Part shown: positions 1-3,901 of the stretch, in pieces
How positions within the stretch are numbered: the stretch's first letter is position 1
Layout of the letters: every line of letters starts with the position of its first letter
NCBI GenBank assembly: GCA_016650435.1
Contig: JAENVT010000372.1
Span: 1 to 6,678, forward strand
Length of the DNA: 6,678 nt
Origin: Ilumatobacteraceae bacterium
GTDB lineage: Bacteria > Actinomycetota > Acidimicrobiia > Acidimicrobiales > Ilumatobacteraceae
Reading direction: 5' to 3'
The notes under the pieces: generated by a model
Databases searched by the model: none
Told to the model about the DNA's origin: nothing
What the model saw: the letters and a program-made list of their open reading frames with translations, nothing else
Program-made: the position numbers and the translations under genes

Positions 1-1
1 G

Positions 2-193
2 ATCGCGCCCGACGTTTTCACCCTGCTCGACGATGGCCTTGCCTACGTCCGAGAAGGCGACAAGATCTACGCCACCGCCAAGGGCAACCCGCAAGGCGCC
101 GAAGGCATGGCCAGCTTCCCCGACAGCAAGCTCGAGAGTGTCATCGAGAGCGCCGAGGAATGCCCCGGCGAGTGCATCTTCATCGAGCCGTAA
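2..193 (+). CDS. Ferredoxin, 3' end only (single-cluster, Fer4_13/15-like)
   Basis: This is the C-terminal 63 residues of a small ferredoxin; the start lies left of the window. The visible part opens with IAPDVF, which in this family directly follows the third cluster cysteine. It ends with AEECPGECIFIE and a TAA stop at 191-193. The Cys followed by Pro (visible residue 54) is the usual last ligand of the Fe-S cluster, and a second Cys follows four residues later. The first three ligands, about 15-20 residues, must be outside the window. Such ferredoxins carry one [4Fe-4S] or [3Fe-4S] cluster and pass single electrons in the cytoplasm, often to P450s or other oxidoreductases; the partner here cannot be told. 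It converges on trmI. From memory, ferredoxin, trmI and the proteasome ATPase gene are often neighbours in actinobacteria, so a proteasome locus could lie further left. The family call is firm. Confidence 0.87.
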   Translation: MAPDVFTLLDDGLAYVREGDKIYATAKGNPQGAEGMASFPDSKLESVIESAEECPGECIFIEP

Positions 194-211
194 GTAGCTC
201 ATCGAGCCGTA
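180..211 (+). repeat. 13-bp direct repeat spanning the ferredoxin stop codon
   Basis: TCATCGAGCCGTA occurs at 180-192 and again at 199-211, a period of 19 bp. The first copy encodes the last residues of the ferredoxin and most of its stop codon. The second copy lies just past the stop in a different frame. It looks like a small local duplication with no evident function. Confidence 0.6.
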
Positions 212-232
212 GTCCGCTCCAGATTTCGCTTC

Positions 233-262
233 AAGAAAGGGTGCCGGAAGGTGCCCTTTCTT
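233..262. terminator. Intrinsic terminator hairpin, probably bidirectional
   Basis: The arms AAGAAAGGG (233-241) and CCCTTTCTT (254-262) pair perfectly. The stem continues inward with two G-U wobbles and two G-C pairs to a GGAA tetraloop (246-249, GNRA type), giving about 13 pairs. The 3' arm ends in TTTCTT, which supplies the U-rich tract. The opposite strand ends in the same CCCTTTCTT, so the hairpin can stop both the ferredoxin transcript, 40 nt past its stop codon, and readthrough of the converging minus-strand operon. Confidence 0.8.
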
Positions 263-322
263 CGCGTCTCAGCTGAAGGTCAGTCGAGTATCTCAAGTTC
301 TCCGGTTGCGCGCGTCCGGGGG

Positions 323-371
323 CACATGTGAGTCCGGTGTCGCGTCAGGCGCCTAGTCGGACTCACATGTG
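323..371. repeat. Perfect 14-bp inverted repeat, ACATGTGAGTC motif (copies 1 and 2)
   Basis: CACATGTGAGTCCG (323-336) is matched exactly by its reverse complement at 358-371. The 21-nt spacer contains the 8-bp palindrome AGGCGCCT (347-354). Each arm also begins or ends with the small palindrome ACATGT. The element lies in the gene-free stretch between two converging genes. It could be a REP-like extragenic palindrome, a protein binding site or an extra transcript end. It has no U tract, so it is not a classical terminator. Confidence 0.75.
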
Positions 372-394
372 ACCCAAGCGGGTGCATGGGCGCG

Positions 395-422
395 ACATGT
401 GAGTCGGGAGTCGCGCTAGGCG
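395..422 (+). repeat. Third copy of the ACATGTGAGTC motif, direct to copy 1
   Basis: The 28 nt at 395-422 align without gaps to 324-351 with 24 identities. The first 11 bases, ACATGTGAGTC, are identical, and GTCGCG and AGGCG blocks follow at the same spacing. The copy also sits in its own hairpin: GCGCGAC (390-396) pairs with GTCGCGC (410-416). Its relation to copies 1 and 2 suggests a repeated family unit that has partly decayed here. Confidence 0.65.
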
Positions 423-435
423 GCGATTGGGCTCA

Positions 436-478
436 GTGGAGTGCCTCGAGGCACCCAGGTGGGCGCCAAACACTCCAC
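436..478. other. Nested hairpin region just past the trmI stop
   Basis: GTGGAGTG (436-443) pairs perfectly with CACTCCAC (471-478). Between them lies a 14-bp perfect palindrome, GTGCCTCGAGGCAC (441-454, overlapping the arm), and an alternative GC-rich stem CCC-AGGT-GGG (454-463) flanked by GGC/GCC. It starts 7 nt downstream of the trmI stop on the minus strand. It may protect the 3' end or help termination, but there is no U tract, so the role is inferred only from structure and place. Confidence 0.45.
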
Positions 479-484
479 ACGGGC

Positions 485-1255
485 TCAGCCCAGGAATCTC
501 CCAGTCGTCAAGAAGCCGGTGTGAGCGACCATGCGGTGATCTGGGCGCACTGCTTGGCCTTCGACGTACCAGCCGCGGTGCAGCACCTCAAGCGTCCTGG
601 TGCCACTCCATGCCTTCGAGGCCAACGCGGCGCGGAGCTGTGAGACCTGCAGGATGGACGGGGTGTAGGCGATGAAGATGCCGCCGGGGCGCAATGCTTC
701 CATCGCGTGCGGGACGACCTGCCACGGCTCGGGCAGATCAAGCACGACGCGATCGATTTCGCGCTCGTCGATCCCGTCGTAGCAGTCGCGCAACTCGACG
801 TGATAACGCCCCATCGCTCCTTCACCGAGAAAGCTGCGCACGTTGGCCTTTGCCCGGTTGGCAAAGTCTTCGCGCAGCTCGTAGCCGACGATCTCGGCAC
901 CCCAGCGCAGCATCGTCATGCTGAGCGCGCCGGAACCGACGCCGCTCTCCAACACCCGGACCCCAGGCCCGATGTCGGCCAGCATGCACATCGGCGCGAG
1001 ATCCTTTGGATAGATGACCTGCGCACCGCGCGGCATCTCGACGACGAAATCCTCGAGCGTCGGTCGAAGCGCGGTGTACGGCGAGCCTTTGGTGCTCTTC
1101 ACGACAATGCCTTCGAGTTGGCCGACGACCTCGCTGTGCGCGAAGAAACCGTTGTGGCTGTGGAACTCGGCTCCCTCGGCCAAGGTGATCAGATACCGGC
1201 GTTGCTTCAGGTCGAGCAGCAACACCTTCTCGCCATACGCGAAGGGCGTGTTCAC
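485..1255 (-). CDS. trmI: tRNA (adenine(58)-N1)-methyltransferase TrmI
   Basis: This class I SAM-dependent enzyme makes m1A58 in the tRNA T-loop and in the family acts as a homotetramer. The 256-residue product, near the usual length (about 255-280), has the N-terminal TrmI region with FHSHNGFFAH (31-40). The SAM-binding motif VLESGVGSGALS is at 101-112, an acidic SAM-ribose residue follows in GYELRED (124-130), and the catalytic-region motif DLPEPW is at 173-178. RPDHRMVAHTGFL lies near the C-terminus. I chose GTG at 1255 over the upstream ATG at 1342. It overlaps the ttuA stop as GTGA, has GGGGAG 9 nt upstream, and gives the normal family N-terminus. The longer reading adds 29 unrelated residues from inside ttuA. 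It is the last gene of the minus-strand set, translationally coupled to ttuA. The call is secure. Confidence 0.93.
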   Translation of the reverse strand: MNTPFAYGEKVLLLDLKQRRYLITLAEGAEFHSHNGFFAHSEVVGQLEGIVVKSTKGSPYTALRPTLEDFVVEMPRGAQVIYPKDLAPMCMLADIGPGVRVLESGVGSGALSMTMLRWGAEIVGYELREDFANRAKANVRSFLGEGAMGRYHVELRDCYDGIDEREIDRVVLDLPEPWQVVPHAMEALRPGGIFIAYTPSILQVSQLRAALASKAWSGTRTLEVLHRGWYVEGQAVRPDHRMVAHTGFLTTGRFLG

Positions 1256-2220
1256 CGGTTGCGTCTCCCCTTCTTCATCACCAGTTCGACCGGCACGGGG
1301 GCGAGGGCAGAAGCCTTCTCCACCAGACGGCAGAAGGCGCAAACGCTACCGGTCGTCGGTGCGCCGCAGTTCGAGCATTCGCCCAACTCGACCCCGTCGG
1401 AAACGGCCCGCCCCGCCAGGAGCGGCGCCATGTTGTCGATGAAGTTGAAGTAGAACCCCGCCTTGCTTCCGGGAGACCTTTCCTCGATGGCATTGAGTGC
1501 CGACTTGTAGGCAAGGTGCTTATTGCCTGCAGCCATCGGGCATTCTTCGACGAGATAGTCGATGCCGCGGACGATGCACCACGCCGCCGTTTCGCGTTCG
1601 GTGAGACGCACCAGCGGCTTGACCTTCTTCGGGAATCCCGTCCGCGCTTCGAGGACTGGAAGTTGGCGTGCCAGGTATTCGACGTCCCAGTGCAAGGTGT
1701 TGCCGAACAGCACCGCAGCTTCATCATCGAGATTGTGGCCAGTGACCAAGACCGTGTAGCCACCGTCGAGCGCGGCTTTGTCGAAGATGTGTCGCTTGCT
1801 CATTCCGCATGCCGAGCAGGGCACGCGACGCGTGGCCTTCGCCGCGGTTGGAATGTCGTAGCCGTACTCGTCGCGCAACTTGACCTCGATGAGGTGCAGT
1901 CCGCGCCCGGTCGCAAATGCGCGCGCATATTCGGCCGAGGTGTCGCTGTACTCCCCGATCCCCAACCCGACGTAGAGCCCATCGGCCTGGTATCCGAGCT
2001 CGATCAAAAGATCCCAAACCGCCAGGCTGTCCTTGCCTCCCGACACCGCAACCAACACCCGATCGTCGCGAGCGATCATCTTGAAATGCTCGATCGCCTT
2101 GATCACCTGCCGGCGGCACAGCTCCATGAAGTGCTCGGCACAGAAGTTTGCGTTGTGCCGCGGCAGATCGATGATGGCCGGGCCTCGGCAGGTGCGGCAC
2201 TTCGAGCCAGCCGCGACCAT
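1252..2220 (-). CDS. ttuA: TtuA-family tRNA 2-thiouridine synthetase (PP-loop ATPase)
   Basis: TtuA/NcsA/Ctu1-type enzymes adenylate a tRNA uridine and replace its 2-oxygen with sulfur; TtuA acts on T54 using the carrier TtuB. The 322-residue product has an N-terminal zinc finger (C8, C11, C27, H30), the PP-loop SGGKDS (60-65), and PCSACG with C135 and C138. It also has GHNLDDEA (161-168), C227 in EECPMA, and a C-terminal zinc finger (C282, C285, C294, C297). C135, C138 and C227 match the three cysteines that hold the [4Fe-4S] cluster in Thermus TtuA (C130, C133, C222 as I recall) with the same spacing. TtcA, which thiolates C32, lacks both zinc fingers. ATG at 2220 overlaps the upstream stop by 1 nt (TGATG) and is 6 nt from GGAGG; GTG at 2223 is too close. 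Family is firm; position 54 is inferred from neighbours. Confidence 0.86.
   Translation of the reverse strand: MVAAGSKCRTCRGPAIIDLPRHNANFCAEHFMELCRRQVIKAIEHFKMIARDDRVLVAVSGGKDSLAVWDLLIELGYQADGLYVGLGIGEYSDTSAEYARAFATGRGLHLIEVKLRDEYGYDIPTAAKATRRVPCSACGMSKRHIFDKAALDGGYTVLVTGHNLDDEAAVLFGNTLHWDVEYLARQLPVLEARTGFPKKVKPLVRLTERETAAWCIVRGIDYLVEECPMAAGNKHLAYKSALNAIEERSPGSKAGFYFNFIDNMAPLLAGRAVSDGVELGECSNCGAPTTGSVCAFCRLVEKASALAPVPVELVMKKGRRNR
1265..1270 (-). promoter_or_regulatory. Ribosome binding site of trmI
   Basis: On the minus strand GGGGAG sits 9 nt before GTG at 1255. It lies within the 3' end of ttuA and supports GTG 1255 as the trmI start rather than the in-frame ATG 87 nt further upstream. Confidence 0.65.
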
Positions 2221-2417
2221 CACGCACCTCCGGAGATCACCGGGCGGATCTCGACGACGTCTTCGTCCGCAAGCTCGGCATCGCCGGGAACGAGCGTGCC
2301 GTTGCAGATCACCAGATGCGATTCACGGCTCAGTTCGAGCTTGGCGAGCAGGGCGTGGACCCGGCGTGGTCCGGCCACCTCGATCTCGCGTTTCGGGTTA
2401 CGCAACAACACCTTCAT
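2220..2417 (-). CDS. MoaD/ThiS/TtuB-like ubiquitin-fold sulfur carrier
   Basis: This 65-residue protein has the length and pattern of a beta-grasp sulfur carrier: MKVLLRNPKREIEV opens with two likely strands, then VHALLAKLEL as the helix. HLVICNGTLVPGDAELADEDVVEIRPVISGG is the usual MoaD/ThiS ending. In this family the terminal Gly is adenylated by an E1-like enzyme and converted to a thiocarboxylate that donates sulfur. Direct overlap with a TtuA-type thiolase suggests a TtuB role rather than molybdopterin or thiamine synthesis. The odd point is one extra residue, Ala, after Gly-Gly, which would have to be removed or tolerated. ATG at 2417 overlaps the upstream stop as ATGA. There is no clear ribosome site, so translation probably depends on coupling. 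A longer reading from 2561 adds 48 residues that run inside the upstream gene and do not fit the fold. Confidence 0.82.
   Translation of the reverse strand: MKVLLRNPKREIEVAGPRRVHALLAKLELSRESHLVICNGTLVPGDAELADEDVVEIRPVISGGA
2226..2231 (-). promoter_or_regulatory. Ribosome binding site of ttuA, made of the carrier's Gly-Gly codons
   Basis: The minus strand reads GGAGGT at 2231-2226, a near-perfect Shine-Dalgarno site, 5 nt before ATG 2220. In the upstream frame the same six bases are the codons GGA GGT for the C-terminal Gly-Gly of the sulfur carrier. The functional tail of one protein and the translation signal of its partner thus share the same bases. Confidence 0.75.
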
Positions 2418-2677
2418 GTATCGCGGCGAGCAGCGCGACGTTGCGACCGCGTCTCCTGCGGGATCGCCTCGATGCACAGCGCCTGGCCCGGTTTCAGCAC
2501 CTCGGTGGCGACGACCTTCTCGGTCCGTCCGAGTGCTCGCTTCATCAACCGTGGACCCCACACAACAGCGCCAACCGCGAGCCAGCCTCGGCTGCCGCCG
2601 AACAGCCCTTTGTAGAGCGCGTTACGGCGAAGCGCTGCAGTCGGCGAGAACGCTCGAGTCGAGCGAGCCCGGGCCAT
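2414..2677 (-). CDS. Unrecognised 87-residue basic protein, possibly membrane-associated
   Basis: I do not recognise a named family. The product is strongly basic at both ends: about eight of the first 20 residues are Arg, Ser or Thr, and the tail is rich in Arg. The middle holds a short hydrophobic stretch, GWLAVGAVVWG (31-41), followed by PRLMKRALGRTEKVVATEVLKPGQALCIEAI. That stretch is too short for a sure membrane span; a re-entrant or peripheral contact is possible. The KPGQ...IEAI end looks like a small beta element. ATG at 2677 lies 3 nt after the upstream stop with only a weak GCAGGG before it. Its stop overlaps the sulfur carrier's start as ATGA, so the two are made together. It is likely a real gene, because both junctions fit the coupling pattern of the operon. 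Its role is unknown. Confidence 0.68.
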   Translation of the reverse strand: MARARSTRAFSPTAALRRNALYKGLFGGSRGWLAVGAVVWGPRLMKRALGRTEKVVATEVLKPGQALCIEAIPQETRSQRRAARRDT

Positions 2678-2680
2678 GTG

Positions 2681-2887
2681 TCAGACCCTGCGGATCTCAA
2701 CAAGAGTTGTCTTCTTCTTGCCGCGGCGACTGCCGAGCAGGAAGAAGATCAGCAACAGGACGACACCACCGACGACTCCGACCGTGACGAGAGTGCTCTT
2801 CTTGTCGTCGACGCGTCCTTGGACATTGTCTTGAAGTTGACGAAACCGCGATTCGAGGTCGTCGCGTGTGATGCGTTGCTGCCCCAT
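2681..2887 (-). CDS. Small single-span membrane protein, 68 residues
   Basis: The protein starts with a charged, probably helical segment (ITRDDLESRFRQLQDNVQGRVDD, about 6-28). A single hydrophobic span follows, TLVTVGVVGGVVLLLIFFLL (32-51), then a basic cluster SRRGKKK (53-59) and a short tail. The basic residues after the span suggest a cytoplasmic C-terminus, but the topology is not certain. No named family is recognised. ATG at 2887 is preferred over the adjacent ATG at 2890: AGGGAG (2899-2894) is 6 nt from 2887 but only 3 nt from 2890. A reading from 3112 would run 220 nt into the upstream gene and is rejected. It begins right at the stop of the Holin-X-like gene and ends 3 nt before the next start. 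It may work with the Holin-X-like protein in the membrane, which is inference from context only. Confidence 0.75.
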   Translation of the reverse strand: MGQQRITRDDLESRFRQLQDNVQGRVDDKKSTLVTVGVVGGVVLLLIFFLLGSRRGKKKTTLVEIRRV

Positions 2888-2889
2888 CA

Positions 2890-3237
2890 TCAGCTCCCTT
2901 TCTGCAAGGTTTTCTTCTTCGTGATCCGCCACGCGGCGACGCCCATCACTGCGAGACTGGCAACAAAGGCGAACACATACGGCAGCATGGTCGTCCAGCT
3001 GCCGCGGAATGATTTGCCGAACTCGTTCTGCACCATTCGCAGCACGCCGAGAACCAAGAACACGCAACCGGTTCCCAGGAGAAACGCGCCGGCTGCGCCC
3101 GCGGCCAGCCATCTGCCTGCCCCCTTGATGGGGCCGAGCGTCTCTTGGCGGGCGTACTCCTTGACGAGGTCGAGGATCTGACCGATCGAGCCGGGATCGC
3201 CTTGCGCAACGGATTTGTCCTTGTCGGGCACGGCCAT
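2890..3237 (-). CDS. Holin-X-like (phage holin superfamily III) two-helix membrane protein
   Basis: This 115-residue protein resembles the actinobacterial Holin-X group (PF07332). It has a charged N-terminus, an amphipathic helix (SIGQILDLVKEYARQETLG, 17-35) and a first membrane span at about 43-66 (WLAAGAAGAFLL and on). A polar loop with NEFGKSFRGSW follows, then a second span at about 85-103 (LPYVFAFVASLAVMGV) and a basic tail (ITKKKTLQKGS). Despite the family name, many such proteins are chromosomal membrane proteins of unknown function. There is no endolysin or other phage gene here, so a lytic role is unlikely. ATG at 3237 is chosen because the N-terminus then fits the family. The longer reading from 3318 would overlap the upstream gene. 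No clear ribosome site precedes it. It follows the 46-bp gap, the one place where a separate transcript could begin. Membrane nature is sure; family is likely. Confidence 0.75.
   Translation of the reverse strand: MAVPDKDKSVAQGDPGSIGQILDLVKEYARQETLGPIKGAGRWLAAGAAGAFLLGTGCVFLVLGVLRMVQNEFGKSFRGSWTTMLPYVFAFVASLAVMGVAAWRITKKKTLQKGS
2894..2899 (-). promoter_or_regulatory. Ribosome binding site of the 68-residue membrane protein
   Basis: AGGGAG on the minus strand, inside the last codons of the Holin-X-like gene, lies 6 nt before ATG 2887 and 3 nt before ATG 2890. The spacing favours 2887 as the main start. Confidence 0.6.
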
Positions 3238-3283
3238 ATGTGTAGCACGCCGAGGGGTCAATCCTCTACAGATCAGCAATCGG
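3238..3283 (-). other. 46-bp gap, the largest inside the minus-strand gene set
   Basis: All other junctions in this set overlap or are 6 nt or shorter. The minus strand has TTGACC twice (one beginning in the upstream stop codon) but no good -10 box at 16-18 nt spacing. It also has only a 4-bp GAGG/CCTC hairpin, too weak to terminate. A secondary promoter is possible but not supported by the sequence. Confidence 0.35.
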
Positions 3284-3895
3284 TCAACCGAGTCGGAATC
3301 GCAGTCCTGCCTCGACATCGTCGAGCAATCGATCGATCAGGTCGAGGCGCGCAAGGGGATCCCGCGCACACAACGCGGCGTACTGATCGACCGGGCCGAA
3401 CGGACTGATCGCGGCGAGCAGAAAGCTGTCAGCTGACGGTTCGCCCGTCAGTTCGCCTTCTGGCACGTTCGATCGATCGCCCATCTCGACGGCGAGCCCG
3501 GCACAGCGTTTGGCGCGGCCGGCAGTCGCCTCGAGCCGCTCGGTCGAAACGTCGGCCTCGCCATCTGGCCACTCCTCGATCTCGGCGCGTGGATACGGAT
3601 CATCCGGTAGCCAGCTCGTCACTCGGATCCGGCGGGTGCCAACGGTGATCACGGCGAAGCGATCGCCGTCGAGTGCAGCGACCTGCAGCATCGTGGCAAC
3701 CACTCCCACGTCAGCCCGCGTGTCACCCCCGCCGACTTCGCTGCCGCGATCGATCAACACCACGCCGAACTCGTGCTGCGAGGCGTCGAGACAATCACGA
3801 ACCAACTGTTGATAGCGCGGTTCGAAGACGTGCAGCGGCAAGACAGTTCCGGGCAACAGGACCGTGCCCAGTGGGAACATCGGCATGACAACCAT
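3284..3895 (-). CDS. LON substrate-binding domain protein (stand-alone LonN/LonSB)
   Basis: The 203 residues form a stand-alone LON N-terminal domain (PF02190) without the ATPase and protease parts of Lon. The start MPMFPLGTVLLPGTVLPLHVFEPRYQ (4-29) is the family hallmark: FPLG, then LPG, then LHVFEPRY. The middle (VVLIDRGSEVGGG, ADVGVVATMLQV, RFAVITVGTRRIRV) follows the usual beta-rich core. The C-terminal half (about 110-203) is the helical part, ending in LIDRLLDDVEAGLRFRL. Such proteins are common in actinobacteria. They probably bind polypeptides, but no firm function is known to me. The start is either ATG 3895 or ATG 3886, the latter matching the family's MPxFPLG start more closely. 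Neither has a good ribosome site, and the gene begins 6 nt after the upstream stop, so coupling is likely. The family call is secure. Confidence 0.87.
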   Translation of the reverse strand: MVVMPMFPLGTVLLPGTVLPLHVFEPRYQQLVRDCLDASQHEFGVVLIDRGSEVGGGDTRADVGVVATMLQVAALDGDRFAVITVGTRRIRVTSWLPDDPYPRAEIEEWPDGEADVSTERLEATAGRAKRCAGLAVEMGDRSNVPEGELTGEPSADSFLLAAISPFGPVDQYAALCARDPLARLDLIDRLLDDVEAGLRFRLG

Positions 3896-3901
3896 CGATG
3901 A

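Larger units (their letters stand above)
194..484. other. Gene-free stretch between converging genes
   Basis: These 291 bp contain no convincing coding region on either strand. They hold one direct-repeat copy, the terminator hairpin, the three ACATGTGAGTC copies and the hairpin next to trmI, listed separately. No promoter is expected here because both flanking genes point inward, and I see none. Confidence 0.7.

Noticed and set aside
323..422. CRISPR array
   Set aside because: Only three units, one inverted, with unequal spacing and no cas genes; palindromic arms fit an extragenic repeat better.
386..643. Possible small plus-strand genes starting in the gene-free stretch (386-643, 427-675)
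   Set aside because: They run antisense into trmI, overlap the repeat and hairpins, and have no convincing ribosome site or familiar domain.
707..1453. 248-codon plus-strand open frame
   Set aside because: Antisense to trmI and ttuA, without a recognisable domain.
1252..2220. TtcA (tRNA C32 thiolase) as identity of the PP-loop protein
   Set aside because: The two zinc fingers and the adjoining sulfur carrier gene fit TtuA/NcsA; TtcA lacks the zinc fingers and does not use a carrier of this type.
2220..2417. MoaD or ThiS as identity of the carrier
   Set aside because: No molybdopterin or thiamine genes nearby, and the partner thiolase overlaps it directly. Not excluded by sequence alone.
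1516..2787. 423-codon plus-strand open frame
   Set aside because: It lies antisense to the well-supported ttuA, carrier and 87-residue genes. Its translation shows no family motif; long antisense frames are common in GC-rich DNA.
2033..3181. 382-codon plus-strand open frame
   Set aside because: Antisense to five genes with clear motifs and coupled junctions; its translation is low in recognisable structure.
2890..3237. Prophage remnant because of the holin-like protein
   Set aside because: No other phage gene is present, the neighbours are housekeeping genes in a tight operon, and PF07332-type proteins are common on actinobacterial chromosomes.
3238..3283. Promoter for the Holin-X-like gene
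   Set aside because: TTGACC is present twice but no fitting -10 box lies at normal spacing.
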